Positions 10,562 through 20,641 of a stretch of DNA of 64,000 bases are shown here, piece after piece. Under the pieces are notes generated by a model that did no database searches, was not told the DNA's origin, and worked only from the letters and a program-made list of their open reading frames with translations. Each line of letters begins with the position of its first letter. The first letter of the stretch is position 1. A program made the translations under genes and the position numbers. The DNA is from Adiantum capillus-veneris (lineage: Eukaryota; Streptophyta; Polypodiopsida; Polypodiales; Pteridaceae), in assembly GCA_014529385.2 (NCBI GenBank), contig CM043944.1:66292895-66356894 (forward strand), in the 5' to 3' direction.

Positions 10562-11734
10562 TTAGGGTTGTCCAAGGATGAGATGATATGAAGATGTATC
10601 CTGAACAAAGAAGTTTTGGTCAATCTTTACATCACCTATTGTCACCTTCACACCTAGACATGCTGCATACAATTCACCGGATGAATTGTTTGCCACTTTT
10701 ACCATCCAACCATGATCTGTGTCCATTGGCCATTTGCACTTTTTGTAGAGACTCTTTGACATTATGTTTATTTCTGAACCATGGTCAATCAAGGCAACAA
10801 ATGGCTCTTCAAGATCACCTACCTTGACCAAAGTTTCTGTAGTAGCCCTTGCCCAATGACTTTGTGAATAGTAACTCCTAGGAATATCTTCAACTTCTTC
10901 ATCATCATTTGAGAAATACACTTGCTTCACTCTCCCACTAGATTGGTAGCATCCTACCACAGCTCCATCATTCTCCGTATTTTGCAGTTGCATCCCTTGT
11001 GTATTCGAGGTTTCCCCTTCAACTTGTGGACGAGAAACTTCAGCAAGGGTTTGCCTCTTCCTCTTGATGATGTCAATGATCTCCTCGTGGAATTCACGCT
11101 TTGCAATGCCAATAACTTCTCCGAGAGTGAACTCAATCTTGCTACTCAAGATCCTTTCCTCCAAGACTTTCTTTAAATCTGTAGCAACCTCAATATCAGA
11201 TTGTAGTTTATAAGTTGGGCCTTTTGTCTTACATTTTGTTGGCTCTTTCTTCTTTCCTGTTGTAGACTCCTCCATGAGTACTTCAGGTGGAGATGCTCCT
11301 TTTGTTATGGGTGTTTGAGAAGGAATTGAGTCACTTCTTCCCCCAGTTCTAGAAGCTCTTTTTGATGGTCCTTCATCAGCATTCTCACGTCTGCGCTTCT
11401 CTTCTACAATTGCCTCATTTTGTTGGCATTTTGTAATGTAGGCATGCTTAGTTGCCATATCTTCAACTAAGTTTTGCATTCCCCCCTTCCCAAAGTTAGT
11501 TCTCAAGGGTAGACCCGTCTCTGTTAAGTGGATTTTACTATCCTTAAAAAAGACAACATCTTTTGACAAAGCATCACTAAAATCATCACAATCCCTTCTT
11601 ACATGGTCTGTACTATCACACCAAATACATCTATTAACAAACCCTTCTTTGGGCTGTTGTCTTTGCCTAGGAAGTGGCCCTGGTGGTTGGCCTTTTTCTT
11701 CAAGCTTTGCAAACTTCACCTTCAAGTCACGCAT
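10562..11734 (-). CDS. El1 zinc knuckle and aspartic protease
   Basis: A 390-residue stretch lying in phase immediately after the gag TGA (11735-11737). It starts with a CCHC knuckle (CIWCDSTDHVRRDC, spacing CX2CX4HX4C) at about residues 36-49, which binds RNA in the particle. A charged linker follows, then a retropepsin-like domain from about residue 300 (FVALIDHGSEINIMSK) to HLILGQP at the end. The catalytic triplet reads Asp-His-Gly instead of Asp-Ser-Gly or Asp-Thr-Gly. The upstream TGA is one C-to-T step from CGA, so gag and this part were probably fused. Confidence 0.8.
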   Translation of the reverse strand: MRDLKVKFAKLEEKGQPPGPLPRQRQQPKEGFVNRCIWCDSTDHVRRDCDDFSDALSKDVVFFKDSKIHLTETGLPLRTNFGKGGMQNLVEDMATKHAYITKCQQNEAIVEEKRRRENADEGPSKRASRTGGRSDSIPSQTPITKGASPPEVLMEESTTGKKKEPTKCKTKGPTYKLQSDIEVATDLKKVLEERILSSKIEFTLGEVIGIAKREFHEEIIDIIKRKRQTLAEVSRPQVEGETSNTQGMQLQNTENDGAVVGCYQSSGRVKQVYFSNDDEEVEDIPRSYYSQSHWARATTETLVKVGDLEEPFVALIDHGSEINIMSKSLYKKCKWPMDTDHGWMVKVANNSSGELYAACLGVKVTIGDVKIDQNFFVQDTSSYHLILGQP

Positions 11735-12511
11735 TCACTTCACAAGCTCATCTAGCATGGACTCATCAAACTTAGGAGCGATAAAAGTAGGCTTTACCAT
11801 TTTGTCAGAAGTTGAGGTGGAAGGACTTGTAGTGGTTACTACCATCTTGTCCCTTCTTCTTTGTCGTTTGGCAAGCAGTGAGACAGCACCTTCAACCTCA
11901 TTCCAGTCGGTCTTTAGTCCTTGCTCAGCATCTTTATCTTCAAGAAGAAGCTCCAAATTTTCTTGAAACTCTTTACCTACAGCTTGTAAGAAAAGATATG
12001 TCTTCTCTGCATCTAGTGTGGCCCTTTCTGTCCTAGTGAGTTGTGCATAGTGCCACTCAAATTCCCTAAGTAGCTCTGTTATTGATAGTCCTTGCTTTGG
12101 CTTGACTACCCATTCTAAGAATGTCCTTTTGGTCACTCTCTCCGAGTCCTCCATGAAATATTCCTCCTTTAAAGCTACTTTCAGTTCTTTCCAATTTCTC
12201 CCATGCCCATCTTTAATTGCCCTAACATGCTCCCTAATTTCTGGAGCAACAACTAGCTCAAAGCTTTGAATCATCTCACCTTCTGACACGCGATGCAGCT
12301 CCATCTCCTTCAGATACTCGCGTAAGTACTTGGTTACATCTTTGCCATTGAACTGATCCATTCTGTTGACGACCGCTTGTATGGCCTTCGTTGCTGAAAT
12401 CTCCCTTCTTTCAGTAGCATGTTGTTGTTGCATGAACATTGCAAATGCTTGAAACATTTGCATTGTTGCTGGGTCAAAATGCATACCCTGTTGCTCAACA
12501 TGATCACCCAT
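11735..12511 (-). CDS. El1 Gag capsid-like protein
   Basis: The frame is open from 12523; the likely start is the second Met (12511, MGDHVEQQGMHF). The sequence is mainly helical, with a capsid-like stretch (MDQFNGKDVTKYLREYLKEM, then WKELKVALKEEYF, then SITELLREFEWHYAQLTR). That is the pattern of Ty3 Gag capsids, which package element RNA. It ends at a TGA directly followed in phase by the zinc-knuckle stretch. The 5' LTR and putative PBS lie just upstream. Confidence 0.8.
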   Translation of the reverse strand: MGDHVEQQGMHFDPATMQMFQAFAMFMQQQHATERREISATKAIQAVVNRMDQFNGKDVTKYLREYLKEMELHRVSEGEMIQSFELVVAPEIREHVRAIKDGHGRNWKELKVALKEEYFMEDSERVTKRTFLEWVVKPKQGLSITELLREFEWHYAQLTRTERATLDAEKTYLFLQAVGKEFQENLELLLEDKDAEQGLKTDWNEVEGAVSLLAKRQRRRDKMVVTTTSPSTSTSDKMVKPTFIAPKFDESMLDELVK

Positions 12512-12538
12512 GGTTACCCACAAACTCTCACCCTAGCA

Positions 12539-12557
12539 GATTCGCGTCGGGTTCACA
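12539..12557 (-). other. El1 putative primer-binding site
   Basis: On the minus strand, TGTGAACCCGACGCGAATC lies 7 bases after the 5' LTR end. It resembles the complement of a tRNA T-arm and acceptor end but lacks the exact TGG start. I cannot assign the tRNA by eye. Confidence 0.35.
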
Positions 12558-12765
12558 AAAAATATGTCGAGAAATTTGCGATCTTGCCAAGAAAGCATCG
12601 GGCTTATGGCTGTGAGAGTTTGTGAGAGAACTCAACAAAACTATATGAAGGAGTTTAAACCATAGATGCCATGAAGAATAGGGTTTGGAAAGAAGTGAAA
12701 TCAAAGAAAACTCACTCTTTCTCTCTTGCACTCACACACACAAAGAAAAAACGCAAAAGAGAATG

Positions 12766-12978
12766 TCAAAACAATACGAAGATGAAAACATCAAGGCTAT
12801 GGTCATATTGTATCATGGGTAATATGAAAGGTTTAATGGATGAGTTAATGGCATTCAATCTTGGCTGACCAAATAGGCTACGAATTGTTCTTTGGAATTG
12901 TAGTTTTTTGCTTACCATAATATATATATTTTGTCTAGTGATTGGGATTAATTGTGTGTACAAATCCTCTTGGTTCAT
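12766..12978 (-). CDS. Small pre-gag ORF family, copy b (El1 5' LTR)
   Basis: The 70-residue counterpart of 4988-5200, differing in a few residues (STKLQFQ becomes SKKLQFQ, IRYDHSVDVF becomes IQYDHSLDVF). It lies about 250 bases upstream of the gag start, across the LTR end and PBS. It would therefore be in the leader of element RNA if transcription starts in this LTR. It stays open despite LTR divergence. Function unknown. Confidence 0.55.
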   Translation of the reverse strand: MNQEDLYTQLIPITRQNIYIMVSKKLQFQRTIRSLFGQPRLNAINSSIKPFILPMIQYDHSLDVFIFVLF

Positions 12979-13193
12979 AGCAAGATAACTACGCTTACAT
13001 CAAAAGAAAAATTATAGTCTATGAGAGGTAGTATGATGGGATCCGGTGATAGAAGTATTTCATTGAGCCTTTCAGGGCCGAAGAGAAACACTATACGTTG
13101 TTGAAAGTGTATTTTACGGCTAATCCATACGTTAATTCTAATAGATCATATAGAGTGAAAGCGATAGAAATGATCATCATGTGGGTTATTCAT
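12975..13193 (-). pseudogene. Small pre-gag ORF family, copy a, broken by TGA (El1 5' LTR)
   Basis: Equivalent to 5197-5415, but the codon CGA in HSIRSIRIN has become TGA (plus-strand ATCATATAG where the left LTR has ATCGTATAG). The frame is cut after about 16 residues. This is a CpG transition and separates the two LTR copies. Confidence 0.6.
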
Positions 13194-14654
13194 CTACGAT
13201 AGTATGTGAGAAATTTAAATATGAGAGAAGTGAAGAGATGAGAAGTTTCCCTCCCAAGCCCTATTCTTGCCCGTAGGCAATAAGGATACTGCGGGGAGAG
13301 ATGTACCTGTAACAAGGAGAACCTAAAATTCGTAGAGAGGATGAATTACTAAGAGTGAGAGAGATAGGTTTGGTTAAGGAGATGAGATTAGATACATATA
13401 TATATATATTTTGAATTAGAGATGAAAATGAAAACAACAAGAAATCAAGAAAACATCAATGTAGGACACATCTTACTTGACAAACCCTTCGGCACCATTA
13501 TTGATGGAGAGAGAAGAAGAGGGGAGAATTCAACTTTGATTGATACGCCAAGTCCACGCCCTTCTTTGATTAGAGTTGATCTTCCAAGGATAGCATGCAA
13601 GGATGGCTAGTCTTCCTCTAGGAGAAAGTGTAGGCTTAGGCTTATGTTAATGGCTAAGTACAATTAGGCATTACTACTCACTCCCTCAAGAATTCCTCTC
13701 ATCAATGGCTTAAATGCTTGAGTTACTTCCAAGGAAGAAGAGGTCCCCTTTCATAGGTGAAGGGAACCCCCAAGGGTTTACACAAGAATTGAGGAGCCAG
13801 TGTGAACAGGAATTGGAAAAGTTGGAAATGAGCTGTCCCTGCATGATGTGGGCAGACTGGGGTCCAGTATTTTGATCATATCTCCTCAACCGTGGCTCAA
13901 AATAAAAAAGTAAAAATATGGGCAAAAACATCAGCTCATTAGCTATGATTTGCATTTTTAAATCATTCTCCAATTCGGATTGGAACCTTGTTTAAAAAAT
14001 TCATCAAAATAAGATCCATTTATGGCAGCAAAAGTCTTCATGTGGTCTCCTTAGCCTAGACTTTCATTTAATTCCAAAGGACACCTCATGCCATATGAAA
14101 GCATGACATTGCTCCTTGACAAAGTTTTGTAATCATGCTTGCAATAATGCATTAAAATAAGTGTATCTTTGAAATCATGCCACCTACTGTCCCACTAGGA
14201 TTTGATTCTCTCCTAGTAGCTATTTAAAAAGAAATATAAGAAAAGTATAAAAAATACATAGAATATATATATATTGGAGTTTAACCTAGATATAGGATCT
14301 AGCTAGGGTGTGAGATGATAATGAAATAGTAGAAATAAAGAATCAATGATTTTTGCCCCAAGTTAAAGAGGCGGAGCTATTGATGCTTTTCCCATAGTAT
14401 TTTCTGATGGTAAAGTAAGGATATGTTACCCTTGAGAAAAATAATAGTATGAGATAGAAGGCATATTATTATACTTAAATATGCATATGTACACTATAGG
14501 AAATATAATTATGTATCTAAAAAAATACAATATAGATCTTGTAGCATGCGTTCCCACTATGTACGTGTCACAGCACGACATCCACCCCCTCTAAACCTGC
14601 ACATCCTCCGGTATGTGCCACATTGTCTCTTTGTAAGATTAGACCTCTTGTATA

Positions 14655-14778
14655 GAGCAAGTCGAGATGCTTGATGAAAGCCAAATGGAGCGGTCTAGGC
14701 CTACAGATGTTGAAACGTAGGTAAAGGTAGTGTGTGGTGCCATGCTAATGGCTGTGCTGATGAAAGTAGCGGTGGAAG
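14655..14778 (+). pseudogene. X1 internal ORF, upstream part
   Basis: A plus-strand frame reading EQVEMLDESQMERSRPTDVE, then a TAG, then VKVVCGAMLMAVLMKVAVE. It runs directly into the GGAAG target duplication of Copia-1. If Copia-1 and one GGAAG are ignored, it continues in phase at 20325 (GASVVQQVHHFSKRDK). This shows that Copia-1 landed inside an open or recently open frame of X1. The left edge abuts El1 with no duplication. Confidence 0.6.
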
Positions 14779-14970
14779 TGTTGGGGTATAAAGCCCAATG
14801 TGGTCGCCAAGGTAAGTGGGCGGGCCGCCAGGTATGTACACATATTCTTTTGTAAAAACCTAACAAGAACTCACTATGCTCTACACATTACAGTAGAGCG
14901 AGTTCACCATATCTTCGTGCTCTTCTTCTCGCACTCTCTCTCTCGTTGGACATCCGCTCGTACTCCTTCA
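14779..14970 (+). repeat. Copia-1 5' LTR
   Basis: 192 bp, TGTTGGGGTATAAAGCCC to TACTCCTTCA. A TATA-like word (GGTATAAAG) lies only 6 bases inside the LTR. The end is CT-rich. Confidence 0.95.
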
Positions 14971-14972
14971 AC

Positions 14973-14984
14973 TGGTATCAGAGC
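14973..14984 (+). other. Copia-1 primer-binding site
   Basis: TGGTATCAGAGC, the standard complement of plant initiator tRNA-Met, two bases (AC) after the LTR. Confidence 0.92.
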
Positions 14985-16057
14985 TCAGATCAAGGCTCGG
15001 GGCAGCACTACAGGAGGCTAGAGTCACCAACTGGGATTGGATTGAAATTCAACAGGCGAAGACACGGCCCCAAATCTCATGGGAAAACCCAAAGGGCTTA
15101 GTGTTGTCAGAATTTCATTCTAAGGTCATCTCGGCCACCGTTCAGCTTCGCCAAAGGTCTGCGCAGGTCATTTTCGACTACGTGGTCTCGGCAGGTGCAG
15201 ATCCGACTCTCAAAATTTGGGATTCTCGGCCTACGACTGCAGGTGCTGAGGATACCGACACTCCTAGAGTGTTGATTTGTGGCTGTCTACACATCGAAGG
15301 ATGGCTCACAGTTCTTGGAGGCGTGTCACATACGACACGGGCGCATCTACACACAGACTGTAGGCGACATCCACTAGTTCATCAGGTAGCTTGTGTTTGC
15401 TGCTTGATATTCCAGATTTCATCCTGACATTGCAGGTACTTCCACATGGGATGTATTGTCCGAGATGATGTATGTCTGTTGAGGGTTTGTTGGCTGTGAG
15501 TCACGCAGCAAACAACCACCACAGCGGTTACAGCATACAATGGGAAATTTGTGGATGTATGACTTTGTGGGAAGTCTATGTACTGTCAGATTTACTGCAG
15601 CCTTTGTTGAGGGTCGAGTGAGGTTTTATCGAGCTGGGGGATTCTCGAATTTTGAGATCCTTTCGGTGATACAGGTCTTGGAGCGATCCCTCGAGCACCC
15701 TTAGATAGGCAGCTAGGATGTATTGACTGTGAGTTAGAAAGTTGGGATTGCATCTTTGCTTTACTGCCGTTGAGGCATTGTCACAGTCTATGCTTACAGG
15801 AGAGTGAGAGACAATACAGGTGCAGGACAGGTTTACCCGTAGCTTACAGTGTCAGAGAGACAGTGTTTTTTGAGCTATTTTTGGTCTGTTTTTTGAGTAC
15901 ACCAGAGCCATTTTACAAAGGAGACTCTACCGAAATTTATGCAGAATCTGAAGCTTTCTTGGTTCATTTGACAGGTTGATATTGGTTCAGAGGTCAGTTT
16001 ACAGGGGAAACTCTGTCGAATTTTTCCCAGGAAAGTAAACCACTGTGAAGCGTAGCT
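14985..16057 (+). other. Copia-1 long 5' leader
   Basis: About 1.07 kb between PBS and the gag ATG, with no family recognised. Open frames at 15101-15427 and 15770-15979 have no domain. Part of it (about 15609-15680) is closely related to 1777-1838. Such a long leader is unusual for a 5.5-kb Copia element. Confidence 0.6.
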
Positions 16058-19000
16058 ATGGCTGGATCACAGGACACTGCTCTTTACAATATCAAGAAGC
16101 TGGATGGAACCAATTTCCCATTGTGGAAGAAGCAGATTTGGCACGTGTTGGTACAAAAGAAGCAGATAAAACCTATAAAGCTCAAGGGGATAAAACCAGA
16201 AGATATGGACGAAGATGAATGGAGCGAAATGGATGAATTAGCACTTTCTACCATTATGCTGACTTTGGCAGAAAGCGTTTACTTCAATGTAGCAGACGAG
16301 ATGTCGGCTTATCAAGAATGGTTAAAGCTGAGTGATCTTTATGAGAAGCAGAGTGCAGCTTCACAGGTATACTGGCTTAAGAAGCTTGTTGACTTGAAGA
16401 TGAAAGAAGGGAAACCTATGTCCAATCATCTGAATGAATTCAACACAATCTCTAGTCAGTTGTCAGCTCAAGGTGTCAAGTTTGATGAACCTGTTAGAGC
16501 TATGTTCCTGTTGATCACATTGCCAAAAAGTTGGGACACTTTTCGCACAACTTTGAGTAATTCTGCACCTCCAGATGGTTTGAACATAGCAGTTGTAGAA
16601 GGAAGTCTGCTTACTGAAGAAACCAATAGAAAGACAATGGACAAAGGCAAAGGAACAGCCTTAGTTGTCAGGGGAAGGACCAAAGAAAAGTACAAAGGTG
16701 GAAAGAGGAATCAGTCTCGTAGCAAGTCCCGCAGTGCTAAAGGAAAGAGTGACATAGAATGCTACCATTGTGGCAAGAAGGGTCACATGAAAAGAGACTG
16801 CAGAGAATGGAAAGCAGAAAAAGGCAAAGAGAAAGCTGAAGACCATGGTGAGAAGAACAAGTCCTCAGTGAAGATTCAAGAAATAAATGTGACAAACACT
16901 GTTGCAGAGGATGACAGTCTAATGTCAGGAGACATCTACTTCTTGAAGAATACAATGGACTCAGCTCTTCTTACAACATCTGATGGAAATGCACTGAGTG
17001 ACTGGATTATAGACTCAGGGGCATCACTTCATGTGTCTCCAAACAAGGAGTGGTTTACCTCTTATGTGACCACTAAAGATCATGTTCGGCTAGGCAATGG
17101 GCAGACATGTGAGATCTTAGGTGTTGGAGATGCTCAAATGACGTTTTAGAATGGCTCTTCTTTCACGCTGACGAATGTGAGACATGTTCCCTCAATTACA
17201 AAGAGCTTGATCAGCACAGGTTTACTTGATGATTCTGGCTACGTCACCACTTTTGGACAGAACATGTGGAAGATATCCAAGGGTTCTATGACAGTAGCAC
17301 ATGGAGTAAAGTCTGGAGGATTTTACATGATTTATGTATCAAATGTCTCTAAAAATGTAATCAATGTAACCGAGCAACCGAACGTTTCTTTGTGGCATAG
17401 CCGGTTAGGACATATGTCCAAGAAGGGACTGGAAATCTTGTCTCATTCTGGTTATTTGCTTGGCTTTTCATTTAATGATTTTGAATTCTGTGAACATTGT
17501 CTGTATGGTAAGAAAACACAACAGCCACATAAGCATAGAAGCAGTAGAAGAGATACACAGTTGGCACTTGTTCAAAGTGATTTGTGTGGACCTATGCCTA
17601 ACCTATCTCTAGGGGGAGCTTCTTACTTTATGACATGTATAGATGATTACTCCAGGAAAGTATGGGTTTACTTTCTCAAGCACAAGGATAAAGCGTTTAG
17701 TGTTTTCAAAACGTTTGTGACACTTGTGGAGAATCAAAGTGGCAAGAAGCTTAAATGCTTACGCACTGACAATGGTGGAGAGTATATTTCAAAGGCCTTT
17801 CAGGACTTTTGTGAGTCAAAAGGTATAAAACGTGAACTTACTGCTCCTTACAATCCTCCTCAAAATGGTGTTGCTGAGAGGATGAATAGGACCATACAAG
17901 AGAAGGTCAGAAGTATGTTGTCTAATGCACAACTGCCAAATGGGTTTTGGGCTGAAGCTGTATCAACAGCTGTTCATCTTATAAATAGATCTCCTAGCAA
18001 GGTTTTGCAGAAGGATTCAGTGCCAGAGATGGTATGGTCAGGCAAAATGCCCTCATACAAGCATCTTAGAGTCTTTGGCTGTGAGGCATATACTCACGTT
18101 CCAAAAGAATTTAGGAACAAACTTGAATCAAAGAGTAGAAAGTGCATCTTTCTAGGCTATGGTAATTCTGGTGAGATGGGGTACAGACTTTGGGATCCCG
18201 AATCCAGAAAGGTTGTCCGCAGCAATGATGTTCACTTTAATGAATCCAAATATCATTCTAAACCATAGAGGGTTGAGGAGATTATAAGAGTTGTCTTCCA
18301 AGAAGATGGAGCTGCACGTGCAAGACAAAATTTCAGGGCTCAAAAGGAGCAAGGATAGGATAGAGTGGAACCACAGGTTGTGGCTGAGCCTGATCCACCT
18401 ATTGTGCGTAGATCTGGACGTGTCACGCGACCTCGTGATAGGTTTGTTCCATCTATGAACTATGTCATGTTGACCGATTGCAATGAGCCTTCATGTTACA
18501 AGGAAGCAGTGCAAATGAAGGACTCCGGGAATTGGCAATTGGCCATGCAGTCAGAGATGACAGCTCTGCATAAAAACCAGACATGGAAGCTAGTTAAATT
18601 ACCACGGGGCAAAAAGGCTCTACCCTGTAAATGGGTTTACAGGTATAAGATCACCGCTCATGATAGTCAGCCAAAGTACAAAGCAAGGCTTGTTGCCAGG
18701 GGCTTTAAGCAAGAATAAGGAATTGACTTTGATGAAGTCTTCTCTCCGGTGGTCAAGATGACTACATTGAGATGCTTTCTTGCATTGGTTGCCATATTAG
18801 ATTTGGTGTTGCACAAAATGGATGTCAAGAAAGCGTTCTTGCATGGTGATTTAGATGTGGAAATTTACATGCAGCAGCTAGAAGTGTTTGTTGAGAAAGG
18901 CAAGGAAGATTGGGTATGCCAGTTGTTAAAGAGTCTTTATGGCTTAAAACAATCACCGAGGGCGTGGTACCATAAATTCCACAAGTTTATGCTTTCTCAA

Positions 19001-20038
19001 GGCTACAAACGTAGTGAGTTCGATCACTGTCTATATACAAAGAAGGCTAAGGATGGTAGTTGGCTGATCCTTATTTTGTATGTGGATGACATAATGATTG
19101 CTGGCAAGAACTTGGAAGAAATTTCAGCTTTAAATTCAAAGATGGCAAAATCGTTTGACATGAAAGACATGGGTGAGGCAAGTCATATACTTGGTATGTG
19201 CATTGAGAGAGACAGATCAAAGAAGTTGATTTGGTTATCTCAAATAGAGTATATTGACAAGGTTTTGCAACGTTTCAATATGGAGAAGGGAAAGGCATTG
19301 AGTGTTCCATTGCCACCATATGTGAAACTTAGCAAACAAGATTGTCCTGTGTCTGAGGAAGAACAGGCTGAAATGGATAAGATTCCATATGCGTCTGCAG
19401 TGGGTAGTTTGATGTATGCAATGATTGCTACTCGCCCAGACATTGCATTTGCAGTGGGAGTAGTAAGTCGATACATGTCAAAACCAGGCAAGAAACATTG
19501 GGAGGCAGTGAAAGGAATATTGAGATACCTGAAAGCTACAAAGAGTATGCGTATATGCTATGGGAGTCAGGAGCTAAGTGTAAAGGGTTTTACAGACTCA
19601 GATTATGCAGGTGACTTAGACAACCGAAGGTCTACGTCAAGGTATGTCTTTACATTGGCTGGTGGAGCATTATCATGGCGTTCTAGATTACAAGATTGTG
19701 TTACTCAATCTACTACAGAGGCTGAATATGTTGTAGCATTAGAGGCATGCAAAGAATCAATTTGGCTTAATCGACTAGTAACAGATTTGGGAACCAAAGA
19801 AGAGATGCCTGTGTTATATTGTGATAGTCAAAGTTCTATACAATTGGCTCGCAATCCAGTTTATCACTCAAAGACAAAGCATGTGGATGTGAAGTATCAT
19901 TTCATCAAGGAAATGCTCGAGGATAAGCAACTTCAGCTTGTCAAAGTTCACACCACAGAAAATCCTGCTGATCTACTTACAAAAGGACTTCCCTTAGAGA
20001 GCTTTGCGCATTTTCGCAAGCAGTTAGGTGTAGGGTAG
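16058..20038 (+). pseudogene. Copia-1 Gag-Pol polyprotein interrupted by four stops
   Basis: A single phase of 1327 codons with stops at 17147 (TAG), 18266 (TAG), 18356 (TAG) and 18716 (TAA). Gag starts MAGSQDTALYNIKKLDG. The CCHC knuckle CYHCGKKGHMKRDC lies at about residue 235. The protease WIIDSGASLHV has its Asp near residue 319. Integrase shows WHSRLGHM, QSDLCGPM, LRTDNGGEY and NGVAERMNR. RT shows LKQSPRAWY and LYVDDIMIAG (YVDD codons at 19079). RNase H shows FTDSDYAGD, then TEAEYVVALEACKES, ending LRKQLGVG. Catalytic residues survive; only the stops break it. The three TAGs could each come from CAG by C-to-T change. Confidence 0.93.
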
Positions 20039-20116
20039 TACATCACTTCTCTACATCTCTTGTATATTAGCTTGTAGAGTAGCTTCTCTCACACTTAAAG
20101 TACCACATTGGACTTT

Positions 20117-20127
20117 AAGTGGGAGGT
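20117..20127 (+). other. Copia-1 polypurine tract
   Basis: AAGTGGGAGGT immediately before the 3' LTR, the plus-strand primer site. Confidence 0.7.
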
Positions 20128-20319
20128 TGTTGGGGTATAAAGCCCAATGTGGTCGCCCAGGTAAGTGGGCGGGCCTCCAGGTATGTACACATATTCTTTT
20201 GTAAAAACCTAATAAGAACTCACTATGCTCTACACATTACAGTAGAGCGAGTTCACCATATCGTCGTGCTCTTCTTCTCTCACTCTCTCTCGCATCGCAC
20301 TTCTGCTCGTACTCCTTCA
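20128..20319 (+). repeat. Copia-1 3' LTR
   Basis: 192 bp, TGTTGGGG to CTCCTTCA, followed by the duplicated GGAAG. Differences from the 5' LTR cluster near the CT-rich end. Confidence 0.95.
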
Positions 20320-20324
20320 GGAAG

Positions 20325-20641
20325 GTGCCAGTGTGGTGCAACAAGTGCACCATTTTTCCAAAAGAGATAAAGTGGATGTGTCTATGGAGAAAGACAAAGA
20401 TGGTGCAATAGAGACTGAGTTGCTTTCTTCCCAAGAAGAGCCTGATGCAACGGTAGAAGAGGTGCTTCAAGAACAAGTAATTGCAGCTGAAGAGCAAGAG
20501 GTACTGGTCGACCTTGAAGGGCCGGTAGACGAGGAAGGGCTCGATGACGCTGGAATTGAGTGTGTGTCCAAAGAGGAGGTCGGGTTGCCAAAGATGGTGG
20601 AGATTCCAGTGCAGCAGACATGTCCAAGGGTGGAGAAATAA
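20325..20641 (+). pseudogene. X1 internal 3' ORF, acidic C-terminal part
   Basis: An open frame of 105 codons continuing the frame of 14655-14778 across Copia-1. It is strongly acidic and low in aromatic residues (SSQEEPDATVEEVLQEQ, then EEQEVLVDLEGPVDEEGLDD), ends in QTCPRVEK and then TAA. The composition suggests a coiled or disordered acidic tail. I do not recognise it; it could be the last part of X1 pol or an extra ORF before the 3' LTR. An upstream TAG means the full frame is already broken. Confidence 0.5.

Larger units (their letters stand above)
4787..14654 (-). mobile_element. El1: Ty3/gypsy element with 2.09-kb LTRs
   Basis: A minus-strand element with two direct LTRs (4787-6876 and 12565-14654, offset exactly 7778). 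Between them, in order from 12.5 kb down, are gag, zinc knuckle plus protease, reverse transcriptase-RNase H and integrase. The domain order identifies Ty3/gypsy. Coding is nearly continuous but carries stops at 11735, 10562, 8451 and 7206 and one frameshift near 10.3 kb, so it is not autonomous. The LTRs differ by roughly 2 percent, mostly transitions. The flanks (CACGT on the left, GAGCA on the right) show no target duplication, which suggests that a recombination event joined two copies. Confidence 0.9.
12565..14654 (-). repeat. El1 5' LTR (right copy)
   Basis: The direct copy of 4787-6876, starting TGTCGAGAAATTT. Its far end reads TTGTATA where the other copy reads TTGTACA, so the TG of the element start is probably mutated to TA. 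Differences are scattered and mostly transitions, densest in the first 54 bases (five changes). It carries small ORF b intact (12766-12978) and ORF a broken. Confidence 0.88.
14774..20324 (+). mobile_element. Copia-1: Ty1/copia element with 192-bp LTRs and GGAAG duplication
   Basis: The element proper is 14779-20319, flanked by GGAAG at 14774-14778 and 20320-20324. Both LTRs are 192 bp (TGTTGGGG to CTCCTTCA) and differ at about a dozen positions. The PBS TGGTATCAGAGC lies 2 bases after the left LTR. The polyprotein frame has four stops and no frameshift. The domain order gag, protease, integrase, RT, RNase H is that of Ty1/copia. It sits inside the X1 internal region. Confidence 0.95.

Noticed and set aside
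12539-12557. tRNA-like sequence beside the El1 LTR
   Set aside because: Only a T-arm-like fragment; interpreted as a primer-binding site, not a tRNA gene.
15101-15427. 108-codon frame in the Copia-1 leader
   Set aside because: No domain and no counterpart in the related fragment at 1.4-1.8 kb.
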